NCBI GenBank assembly: GCA_038043185.1
Contig: JBBTCO010000035.1
Location: forward strand, 13,504 to 77,503
Reading direction: 5' to 3'
DNA from: UBA5009 sp038043185
Lineage (GTDB): Bacteria; Bdellovibrionota; Bdellovibrionia; Bdellovibrionales; Bdellovibrionaceae
DNA length: 64,000 nt
In this document: piece by piece, positions 8,035 through 17,848 of the stretch
How positions within the stretch are numbered: the stretch's first letter is position 1
Layout of the letters: every line of letters begins with the position of its first letter
Made by a program: the position numbers and the translations under genes
The notes under the pieces: generated by a model
Told to the model about the DNA's origin: nothing
The model's database searches: none
What the model saw: the letters and a program-made list of their open reading frames with translations, nothing else

Positions 8035-8886
8035 ATGTGGAGTTTATTTTTATCTTTTGTGCTCTGGGCCTATATCCCACCAAGCAAAATGATTTTACAA
8101 AGAACAGTCGAAAATTCGGGATCCGGAGTTTATGCCATCGATCAAGAAATTGAATTTTCTAATGGTACTGATTCCTTAAGTTGGCGTGAAATTTGGCTCG
8201 TTGAAAATGACAAGACAATGAGACTGACCGTCGCTCCACCAAAAGATCAAGCCGACAAAATAAAAATTCAGTATGTTTACGAGAGCGGCCAACGGTGGTC
8301 CTTAAATCTAGCTAAAAAAAGAGAGTCGCAAAAAATTTCTGCGGATTTCATCGAACGCTGGTTTCATTTTCGTAACTCTGATGCTCTTCAAAATGCCTTG
8401 ATTCAAAATCAAATCATTCCAGAAAGCACGTCCATGGCACCAATCCCTAGCGCTAATTCAAAAAAAATAAAACCAACAGAAGAGTTTAAATATGAACCAG
8501 AAAATTTTGTTCGTCTGGGTCGTTCTCAAAATGTCGTGACCTATGCTTTAGGAATTCCAACTTCTGTAAGTGAAGAAAAATTGACCCCTGGTTTGTGGAT
8601 TGAACAGGATCTTTTCCTGATAAGAAAAATACGTTGGACAAATCAGGCCGAAATCACGGCGGATGACCATGCTCCCTACGCCAAAGGCCTTCTCTTTCCA
8701 AAAAAACGAATCTTACGTTGGGGCCCAAATACCGTAACCATGAAAGTTCTCAATGTGGTTTCCCGAAGCGGAAAAATGAATAGTTTTTTTCAACCACAGT
8801 CCTTGGATTATGCCACAAATTTCGAAGGAATTCAGTCTTCGCCGCTCAAGTCGATGATTGAGGAGTTTTACGCGAGATTCAGATGA
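8035..8886 (+). CDS. hypothetical exported protein between galU and priA
   Basis: 283 residues from the ATG at 8035, 7 bp after galU with GAGG upstream; an earlier start at 7972 would run through galU and is unlikely. The N-terminus is a short hydrophobic segment that could be a signal peptide or anchor. The body is rich in beta-type segments with many Trp and charged residues (RMWSLFLS..., IWLVENDKT, LTPGLWIEQDL), somewhat like outer-membrane lipoprotein-sorting-like folds, but I cannot place it in a family. It overlaps priA by 4 bp (ATGA), implying translational coupling. Confidence 0.55.
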   Translation: MWSLFLSFVLWAYIPPSKMILQRTVENSGSGVYAIDQEIEFSNGTDSLSWREIWLVENDKTMRLTVAPPKDQADKIKIQYVYESGQRWSLNLAKKRESQKISADFIERWFHFRNSDALQNALIQNQIIPESTSMAPIPSANSKKIKPTEEFKYEPENFVRLGRSQNVVTYALGIPTSVSEEKLTPGLWIEQDLFLIRKIRWTNQAEITADDHAPYAKGLLFPKKRILRWGPNTVTMKVLNVVSRSGKMNSFFQPQSLDYATNFEGIQSSPLKSMIEEFYARFR

Positions 8887-10943
8887 GTTCTGTTTCTCAA
8901 CTATGGAAAATTGCCGTAGATGCTCCAATTAAATTCATTCTTACTTATTCAAATAAAGACTTGGAACAAAAACCTGAGATGGGCCAATGGGTTCAGGTTC
9001 CATTAGGACAAAGAAAGGTTCCAGGGCTTTGCCTTGGCCCTGCTGAAGAATCGCAACAAAAAGAAACTTTTGTGGTTAAATCGATTCACTCAATTGATTC
9101 AGAATATCCTCCTTGGTCTGATCAGTTCTTAGGATGGCTTGAATGGCTATCCAATTATTATATTCATCCGCCCGGTTTAGTCGCTGCTTTAGCACTGCCC
9201 CCTCTGCGAAAAAATCCCAAGTCAAAAACCAGAAAATCCGCAGTCGTCCCCGAGCTTGAACAGGAAAATTCCCTGCAACTAAATGATGAGCAACGGGTTG
9301 TGGTCGAAAAAATTTCTAAAGTTTCCGGGTTTTCAACTCACTTGATTTTTGGGGTGACGGGCTCTGGTAAAACAGAAATTTATTTACAATTGTTAGAGAA
9401 AATTTTGGCGGAAGGGAAAACCGGACTGGTGTTGGTACCGGAAATTGCGTTGACGCCCCAACTGATTCAAAGATTTGCTCGACGATTTGGTGATCAAATC
9501 GCGGTCTTGCATTCGCAATTAACTGAACGCGAAAGAACCAACCAATGGTGGGGTATCGTCGAAGGCCGAAAAAAAATTCTGATCGGTGCTCGTTCGGCTT
9601 TGTTTTGTCCCATTCCAAATTTAGGTTTGATCGTTGTCGATGAGGAACACGAACCCAGTTACAAACAAGATGAAAAATTGAAATACCACGGCCGTGATGC
9701 GGCAATCATGCTTGGAAAATTTATGGATTGCCCAGTCCTTTTAGGATCCGCAACTCCCAGTTTGGAAAGCTGGAAAAATGCTCTGGAAGGAAAATACCAT
9801 CTTCACCAACTTAAAAATCGTGTTGCTGATCGTTCCTTGCCTCAATTCACAGTCATTGATTTCAAACAAAAAAATTCCTCGCAAAATGATTCTCAGGCAA
9901 CTAAAAAAACAACAGCACCCACTTTGCCGTTTTGGATGAGCCTTGAGCTTTACGAAGCCCTTGGTCAGCAACTGGAAAAAGGTGATCAATCTGCTTTATT
10001 TCTAAATCGACGAGGTCTGGCCCAAATGGTAGTGTGTCCAGCCTGTGGACACACTCGCGAATGCCCAAACTGCGATATCAGCTTAACTTTACATGCAAAC
10101 ACTCATTTGATTTGTCACTACTGCGACTATCATGAAAATTTCAAAACACTTTGTCCTGATTGTAAAGAGGGCGAGCTTAAGCCTCTGGGTATAGGCACCG
10201 AGTTGGTCGAATCCGATTTACAAAAACTTTTTCCCAGCGCGCGAATCGCTAGAGCTGACCGGGATGAAATTCAAAATCGTCAAGAATTAGAAGCTTTGAT
10301 TTCACAAATGGAAAAAGGCGAAATTGATTTCTTGATTGGCACCCAAATGATTGCCAAAGGTCTGGATTTCCCAAAGTTAAAACTTGTGGCCTTTGTCTTG
10401 GCGGATGTGGGTTTTAACTTTCCTGATTTTCGCGCTACGGAACGAAGTTTTCAACTTTTGACTCAAATGAGCGGTCGATCAGGGCGCCATATATTGGCCG
10501 GGGAAACACCGGGACAAGTTCTTGTGCAAACTTATAATCGTGAACACGAAAGCTTGGTTCGCGCCCAAAAAACGGATTATGTTGGCTTTGCCGAGCAGGA
10601 ACTCTTGCATCGGAAGGCGCTTAATTACCCGCCTTATGGGCGTCTTATATGCTTTCGCGTGCAAAGCGCAAAATTAGGAGAAGCCCAAGAATCCATAAAA
10701 CAACTTGCTCAACGAGCCCAAGCTCTAAAAGCAAAGTACTCGGCCTATGAAAATTTGGAAATTTTAGGTCCTGCGGAAGCCCCACTTTCCCGAATCCGTG
10801 GCCAGTTTCGCTTCCATCTTCTTCTTAAGGGCGCTCAGGCACGAATCCTTAACCAGTTTTCTCGGCAGGTCTTGTCGGATGAAAAGTGGTTTTCTTCTTC
10901 GGTGAAAGTGCTTGTGGATATTGACCCGATACATCTCCTGTAA
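8883..10943 (+). CDS. priA: primosomal protein N' (replication restart helicase)
   Basis: 686 residues. PriA recognises stalled forks and reloads the replicative helicase. Visible parts: an N-terminal DNA-binding domain (to about 110), Walker A GVTGSGKT at 157-164, DEEH at 253-256, helicase motifs GSATPSLESW and MSGRSGR, and a zinc-binding insert with eight Cys (385, 388, 394, 397, 411, 414, 424, 427). All key residues are intact. Coupled to the preceding gene by a 4-bp overlap. Confidence 0.95.
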   Translation: MSSVSQLWKIAVDAPIKFILTYSNKDLEQKPEMGQWVQVPLGQRKVPGLCLGPAEESQQKETFVVKSIHSIDSEYPPWSDQFLGWLEWLSNYYIHPPGLVAALALPPLRKNPKSKTRKSAVVPELEQENSLQLNDEQRVVVEKISKVSGFSTHLIFGVTGSGKTEIYLQLLEKILAEGKTGLVLVPEIALTPQLIQRFARRFGDQIAVLHSQLTERERTNQWWGIVEGRKKILIGARSALFCPIPNLGLIVVDEEHEPSYKQDEKLKYHGRDAAIMLGKFMDCPVLLGSATPSLESWKNALEGKYHLHQLKNRVADRSLPQFTVIDFKQKNSSQNDSQATKKTTAPTLPFWMSLELYEALGQQLEKGDQSALFLNRRGLAQMVVCPACGHTRECPNCDISLTLHANTHLICHYCDYHENFKTLCPDCKEGELKPLGIGTELVESDLQKLFPSARIARADRDEIQNRQELEALISQMEKGEIDFLIGTQMIAKGLDFPKLKLVAFVLADVGFNFPDFRATERSFQLLTQMSGRSGRHILAGETPGQVLVQTYNREHESLVRAQKTDYVGFAEQELLHRKALNYPPYGRLICFRVQSAKLGEAQESIKQLAQRAQALKAKYSAYENLEILGPAEAPLSRIRGQFRFHLLLKGAQARILNQFSRQVLSDEKWFSSSVKVLVDIDPIHLL

Positions 10944-10955
10944 CAGAATAAATTT

Positions 10956-11786
10956 ATGCCTCAATGTCCAAGATGTGCTTCAGAAGTTGATAAGTTAAAC
11001 CCTATTTCACCCGACGAAATGATGAAACTCGATGCGGCCGGAGAAAAAGCGGTTACTCAGCTTTGCTCTAATTGCTACGCCGAGATCAGCTCTCCTGCAG
11101 CTTCAGGAGGAAGCGTCCTGATGGCCCAAGAAAAAGCCAAAGAACAACATCGATTGTTGCTTTGGAAAAGTCGGGTCAATTTAATAAAAAAGGCGCGGAG
11201 TTTGATGGGCGCAAGGATGTATGCCGAAGCTGCCGTTTCCTATGAAAAATATTTAAAAATTCTTGAGCTGGTTTTTAAATTAAAAAAAGGATCAACCCTA
11301 ACGCCGGAACACTTTAAAGACACCGCACGAACAACCGAACTGACAGTCGTTGCTTCGGTTTATTGGGATCTACTTAGAATTTACGATTCTCATCAAAAAT
11401 ACTATGAGCGGCAACAACAGGCCGCCCGCCAACTTGCGATTTTCATACGCTTTACTCCAATTTTTCCCGATATTATCAAGCGCGCTGAATCTTTCGTCAA
11501 AAACGCAAAAAATCCTGCGGTTATTCGAAGTTTTTTAAAGAATGCGGTTGATCAAAGACCTCGATGTTTCATCGCTACGGCCGCCTTTGAAGATCCTTTC
11601 AGCATCGAGGTTGTTCATTTAAGAATTTTTCGAGATTTTATTTTGGAGGAATACTTTTTAGGACGAATTTTCATTTCATTTTACTATTTCGTTTCGCCGC
11701 GCTTAGCTTCATTTATTGAAAAAGACGAGGGCTTAAAGGCTTTTACTCGATTTGTTTTGCGGCGCTTAATACAAATTTTAAAATAA
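10956..11786 (+). CDS. zinc-ribbon protein with C-terminal CFI-box domain
   Basis: 276 residues. A short N-terminal zinc ribbon is suggested by C4/C7 and C37/C40 (CPRC...CSNC). A helical, TPR-like middle (about 60-190) follows, and the C-terminus from C204 (CFIATAAFEDP, then LRIFRD and SFYYFVSPRLA) matches the CFI-box-CTERM module, a short conserved C-terminal domain of unknown function found on otherwise unrelated proteins. There is no signal peptide. The hydrophobic stretch around 230-255 may contact the membrane. It starts 12 bp after priA, so it may share its transcript. Confidence 0.6.
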   Translation: MPQCPRCASEVDKLNPISPDEMMKLDAAGEKAVTQLCSNCYAEISSPAASGGSVLMAQEKAKEQHRLLLWKSRVNLIKKARSLMGARMYAEAAVSYEKYLKILELVFKLKKGSTLTPEHFKDTARTTELTVVASVYWDLLRIYDSHQKYYERQQQAARQLAIFIRFTPIFPDIIKRAESFVKNAKNPAVIRSFLKNAVDQRPRCFIATAAFEDPFSIEVVHLRIFRDFILEEYFLGRIFISFYYFVSPRLASFIEKDEGLKAFTRFVLRRLIQILK

Positions 11787-11852
11787 GCATAAAATACGCT
11801 CACGGCAGCATTAAATCTTGCCAATTCAAGCTGTGTTAAGGATTGTTTTAAT

Positions 11853-12971
11853 ATGAGTACAAATTTTGATTACATTGTTATCGGTTCGGGGCTTTCAGGA
11901 CTTTCTATCGCCAGCAGGCTCAGTCAAGAAAATGCCAAAGTGGCCTTAATTGAGTCCCTAGATGTTCCTGGAGGCAGTAATAAAAAAATTTCTTTTCCAA
12001 ATGGAACTATCAACAACGCACTTCGAATGATGCCAGCCACCGATTCTTCCCTAAATGCTTTGTCTTTTTTAGAAAATTTGCTCGGAGGCTTAAAGATCAT
12101 TAAAGCTACAGAAGAACGGCCCCCCGTCACTTTTGAGGGAGGCCAAATTAAGCCTTTCCTTGGCTTTGGCGAAAATCCTCCGGCGTTTTACGAAGAACTT
12201 CCTTATTTTACATCCGCTTCCGTAATCGAATGGCATTTGGAACCTTTTGAGTGGACACGCTTACTCTTTGAAAAGTTTCAAGGCACTTTCATGCCTCATT
12301 CCATCGTCACTCAACTTAAAATCGAAAATAACAAAGTCGAATCCATTTTGATTAATGGCTCAAAAGTTTTGAAAGCTGAAAATTTTATTTTCTGTGCCCC
12401 ACTTCGTGAGCTCAATACTTTGGTGCCTGAAAAGTTGATGAACTTTCGATTGCGCCAACGACTGGCTAAAAATAATTTTTGGACACTGGTGGGAATTGAT
12501 TTTTGCCACAATTCGCAAATAACAGATCTGCAAAATATCCATGTGTTGAATGGGGTAACTCAGGATGAAGTTGGCCCTTGTTTGGGTCGCTTTTCTCCTT
12601 CGAGCGATGAAAGCCAACAATTTTCTCAATGGATTACCTTTGTTGATGAGGCCGAAGCTGAAGATACGGAAGTCATTGCCATTGCTTTGAAAAAAATGAA
12701 AAGACAAATCAAACGCGCTTATCCAACAGCTTTTGAAAACTTAAAAGCCGAGCGCATTTCTATAACCCCTTTATACTCTGGAATCAGCGAAATAAAATTA
12801 CAAGGCAATCAAACCTTGCCGGGAATTGAAAACCTATGGATTGGTTCTGGCCAGGCCCATGTTCAGAAAAATTTAATTGGCACTTTATTGCAATCTGAAT
12901 TGGTTATTTCTGCTCTGGGCTTTGCTTCCAGTACAACTCAGCCAGTAATTGAGGAACGAGGTCTTTTATGA
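11853..12971 (+). CDS. FAD-dependent oxidoreductase (phytoene desaturase/amine oxidase-like)
   Basis: 372 residues. The Rossmann dinucleotide motif GSGLSGLS lies at 11-18, followed by E34 (ALIES) for the ribose and a GG-type motif (VPGGSNKK). The C-terminal end has the second FAD contact (ENLWIGSGQAHVQKNLIG). The fold is like NAD(P)-binding Rossmann proteins of the phytoene-desaturase/protoporphyrinogen-oxidase group. The substrate is unclear. The stop overlaps the start of the next gene by 4 bp (ATGA). An AAGGATT site precedes the start. Confidence 0.65.
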   Translation: MSTNFDYIVIGSGLSGLSIASRLSQENAKVALIESLDVPGGSNKKISFPNGTINNALRMMPATDSSLNALSFLENLLGGLKIIKATEERPPVTFEGGQIKPFLGFGENPPAFYEELPYFTSASVIEWHLEPFEWTRLLFEKFQGTFMPHSIVTQLKIENNKVESILINGSKVLKAENFIFCAPLRELNTLVPEKLMNFRLRQRLAKNNFWTLVGIDFCHNSQITDLQNIHVLNGVTQDEVGPCLGRFSPSSDESQQFSQWITFVDEAEAEDTEVIAIALKKMKRQIKRAYPTAFENLKAERISITPLYSGISEIKLQGNQTLPGIENLWIGSGQAHVQKNLIGTLLQSELVISALGFASSTTQPVIEERGLL

Positions 12972-13720
12972 AAATGATTAATACTTTTAAATTCATCCTG
13001 CTTTCGGTTTTGCTTACGGGCTCAATCGCCTTTTCTAAAGCTACAAAAACTCCTGTAGCAACAGAAATGACTTACACGCTGACTATTGATGCTTTTAAAA
13101 AGCTTCCTCTGAAACAAAAAGAAGCTTACATCAAAAATCTGCAAGACTTTATGGTTCGTGCTGATTTTGGCAATGATCCCTCGCTAAAAACCTCGCTCAG
13201 AGAGCTTTTGATCGCAAATAGCTACGCGGCTGAAGACAGTTCAAATAGCTGTATTTTTGCGGGTTATATCCAAACGCTGACTCGAGATAAAGGTCGCCGC
13301 AGATGTCCTAAGCCAATACACACCCCTACTGAGACCTGCCCAGAATCCATGGTGATGTGTAACCCAATTCTTTTTGGCAAGGATGTTTGTATTTCTGAGC
13401 CTTTTAATAACGCCACGGAAAATTGCCAGGATATAATGGCCAAAAAAGAAGGCTCTATTAAAGAAATTGTGTCTGCTGTCAGCACAAGCGAGGCCAGCAT
13501 GCGCGAGTTTGCAAGACTCCACGGTGACATTGATCTCTATTGTGTAAAACCTTGGGCCTTTAACAAGAAAAACTGTGCTACTTTAAAAAGGCAAACTGAT
13601 GCGATTGTAGCCGAATACAGACTTCAGCCAAAGCGGCCAGCACCAGCAGCAACTGACCCAGCATCAGTCACCCCCGCAGCTGGCCCCGCGAACACGGATC
13701 CTACGCCTGCAGGCAAATAA
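12968..13720 (+). CDS. hypothetical secreted Cys-containing protein
   Basis: 250 residues with a signal peptide (hydrophobic 8-22). The mature part has about nine Cys between 93 and 200 (SCIFAGYIQ, RRCPKP, ETCPES, MCNP, DVCISEP, ENCQDI, LYCVKP, KNCATL), suggesting disulfides, and a Pro/Ala/Thr-rich tail of about 30 residues. I do not recognise the family. It is coupled to the FAD oxidoreductase by a 4-bp overlap. A role at or beyond the inner membrane is likely; nothing more can be said. Confidence 0.55.
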   Translation: MKMINTFKFILLSVLLTGSIAFSKATKTPVATEMTYTLTIDAFKKLPLKQKEAYIKNLQDFMVRADFGNDPSLKTSLRELLIANSYAAEDSSNSCIFAGYIQTLTRDKGRRRCPKPIHTPTETCPESMVMCNPILFGKDVCISEPFNNATENCQDIMAKKEGSIKEIVSAVSTSEASMREFARLHGDIDLYCVKPWAFNKKNCATLKRQTDAIVAEYRLQPKRPAPAATDPASVTPAAGPANTDPTPAGK

Positions 13721-13875
13721 TTCATTTGCCTGCCCTTAGCTAGCGTGTTATCTCTCCGGCAACTATAACTCACTTCCAGATATTTACTGGTCCTCAAAAA
13801 TGAGGAATTTCTTGCGGGTTTCTCACACCCCCAAGCTCTGTCAGGAAGGTGGCTAACCAGATAAAGGAGAGAACT

Positions 13876-14814
13876 ATGGCTCAAGTGACCATGAAAGAAA
13901 TGTTAGACGCTGGCGTCCACTTCGGACACCAAACTCAGCGTTGGAATCCAAAAATGAAACCCTATGTTTACACAGCTCGAGGTGGAATTCACATCATCGA
14001 TCTGCAAAAAACTGTGGTGCGTGCTAATAAAGCTGCCGATTTCGTAAAAGATATCGCTGCTAATGGCGGATCGATGATTTTTGTTGGAACAAAAAAGCAA
14101 GCCATCGAACCCGTCCAAGAAGCCGCTCAACGATGCGGTCAATACTATGTCACCAAACGCTGGCTGGGTGGTATGTTGACGAATTTTTCAACGATCAAAT
14201 CTTCGATTGATCGTCTTCGTCGCATTGATCAAATGCGCGAAAAAGGTGAGCTTAACTTTTTGACTAAAAAAGAACGCGCTCGCATGGAAAAAGAATACAT
14301 GAAACTTTCTGAGTTCTTAAATGGAATTCGTGAAATGAAAAATTCTCCGTCGGTTATGTTCGTGGTTGATCTTCCCAAAGAACATATTGCCGTAGCGGAA
14401 GCAAAACGCTTGGGAATTCCCGTCGTTGCCATCGCCGATACCAATTCTGATCCTGAATCTATCGATTATCCAATTCCTGGAAATGATGATGCCATTCGTT
14501 CGATCAAATTGTTTGCAAACTTAGTTGCTGACTCTTACATCGAAGGTGCAAAACTTTGGGATCAAAAAGTTCGTTCAATGTCTGACAAAGAATCGGATGT
14601 TGAAAAAGAAGAAAAACCAGTGGCCAAAGAAGAAGCTCCGAAAAGAAGAGCGACTCGTGCTGGTGGCAAAGCTGATGGCGAGAAAAGACCAGAACCAACA
14701 GTTGTTAAGGTTCAAAAAGCCCGCAAACTTGTTGCTGCTGGAACTGCCGAAGATGTTGAAATCCAAGCTGAGCTTGAAAATCAAACACCAGAAGAAACGG
14801 AAGCCTCTGAATAG
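13876..14814 (+). CDS. rpsB: 30S ribosomal protein uS2 with long charged tail
   Basis: 312 residues from the ATG at 13876 with AAAGGAGAG upstream. The core (about 1-230) shows VHFGHQTQRWNPKM, KQAIEP and VVAIADTNSDP. Beyond it lies an extra tail of about 75 residues rich in Glu and Lys that most uS2 proteins lack. It heads the long co-directional cluster down to pgeF. The 155-bp leader holds no gene; an autoregulatory leader is possible, as rpsB leaders are common, but no specific fold was recognised. A hairpin overlaps the stop (14803-14822). Confidence 0.95.
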   Translation: MAQVTMKEMLDAGVHFGHQTQRWNPKMKPYVYTARGGIHIIDLQKTVVRANKAADFVKDIAANGGSMIFVGTKKQAIEPVQEAAQRCGQYYVTKRWLGGMLTNFSTIKSSIDRLRRIDQMREKGELNFLTKKERARMEKEYMKLSEFLNGIREMKNSPSVMFVVDLPKEHIAVAEAKRLGIPVVAIADTNSDPESIDYPIPGNDDAIRSIKLFANLVADSYIEGAKLWDQKVRSMSDKESDVEKEEKPVAKEEAPKRRATRAGGKADGEKRPEPTVVKVQKARKLVAAGTAEDVEIQAELENQTPEETEASE

Positions 14815-14822
14815 TCAGAGGC
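14803..14822 (+). terminator. rpsB-tsf intergenic hairpin
   Basis: Perfect 8-bp stem GCCTCTGA/TCAGAGGC with loop ATAG, overlapping the rpsB stop codon. No T-run follows, so it is probably a partial terminator or an RNA-processing/stability element that tunes tsf expression relative to rpsB. Confidence 0.5.
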
Positions 14823-14874
14823 CTTGCCTTGTCCCCTTTAATAAATTTAATTCTCAACTAAGAGGAGTAAGACC

Positions 14875-15801
14875 ATGTCTATTTCTGCTAGCCTCGTAAA
14901 AGAACTTCGCGAAAAAACCAGCGCGGGAATGATGGATTGCAAAAAAGCACTTGAAGAAACGCAAGGAAACTTTGAAGCCGCGATTGAGTGGTTGCGCAAA
15001 AAAGGTTTAGCTTCTGCTTCAAAAAAAGCCGGCCGAATCGCTGCTGAAGGTTTAGTTAATGCCACTGTTTTTGGAAAAACAGGCGTTGTTGTCGAAATCA
15101 ATTCGGAAACTGATTTCGTTTCTCGAAACGATGGCTTTAAAAGTTTCGTAACTGAAATGACATCCCATGTGGCTCAATCTAAAGCGACAGGCGATATTTT
15201 AACTCAGCCCTTTCATAAAAATCCTTCCCTTAAAGTGGAAGACCATTTGAAAGAAACCATCGCTAAAATTGGTGAGAATATAGTTATTCGACGAGCTCAA
15301 AAATATGAACTCAGCGGCAATGGCATAATTCACACTTATGTTCACGGCGAGGGCAAAATTGGGGTTCTTCTTGAAGTCGGAACCACAACAGCCGAGTCCG
15401 CTTCACATCCTGATTTTAAAACGTTGGCTCAAGACATTGCACTACATATTGCCGCGATGAATCCGATGGCGATCACTGGTGCAGAAGTTCCTGCAGAAGT
15501 TGTTGCGAAGGAAAAGGAAATTCTTCGTGGTAAAAATATTGAGCAAGGTAAAAAACCTGAAATGATCGACAAAATCGTTGAAGGTCAAATTCGCAAGTTT
15601 TTGGCTGAAAACTGTCTTGTAGAGCAATCTTTTGTTAAAAATCCAGATTTGAAAGTTTCCGACTACATGAAGGAAACTGGGAAAAAAGTTGGTGGCGAAA
15701 TTAGCATCAGACGTTTCACTCGATTTGAATTGGGTGAAGGTATCGAGAAAAAGAAAGATGATTTCGCAGCGGAAGTGGCTGCACAAGTGAAGGGCCACTA
15801 A
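14875..15801 (+). CDS. tsf: elongation factor Ts
   Basis: 308 residues, normal length. EF-Ts exchanges GDP on EF-Tu. The N-terminal UBA-like domain has KELREKTSAGMMDCKKAL, followed by the core with INSETDFVSRNDGF and the dimerisation parts. It starts with AGAGGAG about 9 bases upstream. Between rpsB and pyrH in the order common to many bacteria; it abuts pyrH directly. Confidence 0.97.
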   Translation: MSISASLVKELREKTSAGMMDCKKALEETQGNFEAAIEWLRKKGLASASKKAGRIAAEGLVNATVFGKTGVVVEINSETDFVSRNDGFKSFVTEMTSHVAQSKATGDILTQPFHKNPSLKVEDHLKETIAKIGENIVIRRAQKYELSGNGIIHTYVHGEGKIGVLLEVGTTTAESASHPDFKTLAQDIALHIAAMNPMAITGAEVPAEVVAKEKEILRGKNIEQGKKPEMIDKIVEGQIRKFLAENCLVEQSFVKNPDLKVSDYMKETGKKVGGEISIRRFTRFELGEGIEKKKDDFAAEVAAQVKGH

Positions 15802-16515
15802 TTGAAACGACCAGCTTACAAACGAGTTCTCCTTAAATTAAGCGGCGAGGCCTTGGCTGGCAAACAAGGGACTGGAATCAATACAACGGTCCTTAAGGTC
15901 ATTGCAAAAGACATCTCCGATGCTCATAAAACCGGTGTTGAGATTGGTATGGTCATCGGTGGCGGCAATATTTTTCGTGGCGTTGCCGCTTCAGCTGAAG
16001 GAATGGACCGAGCCAGTTCGGACTATATGGGAATGTTGGCGACGGTGATAAATTCATTGGCTGTCCAAGATGCGCTCGAAAAAGCGGGAGTTCCAACTCG
16101 CGTTCAAAGCGCTATCGCCATGGCAGAAGTGGCCGAGCCTTACATTCGCCGGCGAGCCATGAGACATCTCGAGAAGGGGCGTTTGGTTATTTTCGGCGGA
16201 GGAACTGGAAACCCTTATTTTACAACAGATACTGCGGCCTCTTTACGCGCGATGGAAATCAATGCAGAGATTATTATGAAGGCTACCAAGGTTGATGGTA
16301 TTTACGATAAAGATCCGGTTAAACATAGCGATGCCAAAAAGTTTGCCCAAATCAGCTATATTGAGGTTTTAAATAAGGGTCTGCAAGTAATGGATTCGAC
16401 CGCTATTAGTTTATGTATGGATAATAAGTTGCCAATTTTAACTTTTGATTTAACAATTCCAGGAAATATTCTTAAAGCCGTTATGGGTGAAAAGATTGGA
16501 ACATTGGTTCAATAG
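15802..16515 (+). CDS. pyrH: UMP kinase
   Basis: 237 residues, usual length. It phosphorylates UMP to UDP for RNA and envelope precursor synthesis. Features: KRVLLKLSGEAL and GGGNIFRG at the N-terminal end, RRAMRHLEKGR and FGGGTGNPYFTTDTAA in the middle. The start is a TTG immediately after the tsf stop, with AAGGGC a few bases upstream inside tsf, so translation is probably coupled. Confidence 0.95.
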   Translation: MKRPAYKRVLLKLSGEALAGKQGTGINTTVLKVIAKDISDAHKTGVEIGMVIGGGNIFRGVAASAEGMDRASSDYMGMLATVINSLAVQDALEKAGVPTRVQSAIAMAEVAEPYIRRRAMRHLEKGRLVIFGGGTGNPYFTTDTAASLRAMEINAEIIMKATKVDGIYDKDPVKHSDAKKFAQISYIEVLNKGLQVMDSTAISLCMDNKLPILTFDLTIPGNILKAVMGEKIGTLVQ

Positions 16516-16539
16516 TGAACCTCTCCAAAGGGAGCACAT

Positions 16540-17097
16540 ATGATTCAAGCCGTGAAGAAATCCACACAAGATAAAATGGAAAAATCATTGAAAGCTCTTG
16601 CCGATGAGCTCAAAAAAGTTCGTACGGGCCGAGCCCAGGCTTCCATGCTGGATGGCGTTCGAGTTAATTATTATGGAAATCTTTCTCCTTTATCCCAGGT
16701 CGCTTCAATTTCAACCCCAGACGCAAAATCATTTTTGATTGCACCCTGGGAATCTTCAATTTTAAAAGAAATCGAGCAAGCTATTGTCAAAAGTGATTTA
16801 GGCCTAGCACCAATGAATGATGGTAAAGTCATTCGTCTGCGAGTTCCTGATTTGACCGAAGAGCGTCGCAAGGATCTCGCGAAACAAGTAAAGAAAATTG
16901 CTGAAGATTCGCGTGTGGCTGTTCGTATGTCCCGTCGGGATGCCAATGATGAAGTGAAAAAAGCTTTAAAAGACAAAGCCATCAGTGAGGATGAAAATAA
17001 AAAATTAGAGTCCGACATTCAAAAAATGACTGATGATTATATCAAAAAAATTGATGGACTTGCGGAAGAAAAAGAAAAAAGTATTCTTACAATTTAA
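16540..17097 (+). CDS. frr: ribosome recycling factor
   Basis: 185 residues, standard length. RRF splits post-termination ribosomes together with EF-G. The typical start (MEKSLKALADELKKVRTGRAQASML, quoted only as position 9-33), VRVNYYGNLSPLSQVA region and the C-terminal KDKAISEDE helix are present. A clear AAGGGAG site precedes the ATG. Confidence 0.97.
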   Translation: MIQAVKKSTQDKMEKSLKALADELKKVRTGRAQASMLDGVRVNYYGNLSPLSQVASISTPDAKSFLIAPWESSILKEIEQAIVKSDLGLAPMNDGKVIRLRVPDLTEERRKDLAKQVKKIAEDSRVAVRMSRRDANDEVKKALKDKAISEDENKKLESDIQKMTDDYIKKIDGLAEEKEKSILTI

Positions 17098-17125
17098 TTG
17101 AGGACGAGAGACAAAGGAAACCGCG

Positions 17126-17848
17126 GTGAAAATCCCAAAACATCTGGCAATTATCATGGACGGAAATGGACGATGGGCCCAATCACGAGTCCATCCTCGC
17201 ACCTATGGCCATATTAAGGGAACCCGAGTTGCAAAAACGATCATCACCGAATGTTCTCGACTGGGTGTAAAACATTTAACTCTTTATGCTTTCAGTACCG
17301 AAAACTGGTTTCGTCCATCCATAGAAATTCAACTTTTGATGAATCTTTTAAGAAAATATCTTAAAAGAGAAACCAAAAACTTAATAAAAGAAAATATTCG
17401 CTTCACTACAATCGGCGATACTGATCGCCTTCCTGCCGATGTCCTTGTGGCCATCGAGTCTGCCAAAACTGCAACAGCTCATTGCACCGGTTTGCATCTG
17501 GTGTTTGCCCTGAGCTATGGTTCGCGCCAAGAAGTTACAAGTGCGGTGAAAAATCTGTGCTCGCAAATAGAACACGGTCTGCTGAAAGCGAGTGATATTG
17601 ATGAAGCTCTTATAAACTCTCATCTTTCAACTGAAGGACCAGATCCAGATCTGATCATTCGCACCAGTGGAGAAAAACGTCTGTCCAACTTTTTATTATG
17701 GCAAGCCGCTTATGCAGAACTGTATTTTACAGATATTTTATGGCCTGATTTTAAAGTTCAAGATTTACATCTAGCATTCGAGGATTATTCGCAACGTGAA
17801 CGTCGCTTCGGAAAAGTGGTCGCACCTAATGAATCCCTTCGTCACTAG
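17126..17848 (+). CDS. uppS: undecaprenyl diphosphate synthase
   Basis: 240 residues. It builds the C55 lipid carrier for peptidoglycan and O-chain synthesis. IMDGNGRWA with the catalytic Asp lies near the N-terminus, with RTYGHIKG, the FSTENW motif and the RTSGEKRLSNFLLWQ motif further on. GTG start with AAAGGA about 8 bases upstream. It overlaps cdsA. Confidence 0.96.
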   Translation: MKIPKHLAIIMDGNGRWAQSRVHPRTYGHIKGTRVAKTIITECSRLGVKHLTLYAFSTENWFRPSIEIQLLMNLLRKYLKRETKNLIKENIRFTTIGDTDRLPADVLVAIESAKTATAHCTGLHLVFALSYGSRQEVTSAVKNLCSQIEHGLLKASDIDEALINSHLSTEGPDPDLIIRTSGEKRLSNFLLWQAAYAELYFTDILWPDFKVQDLHLAFEDYSQRERRFGKVVAPNESLRH

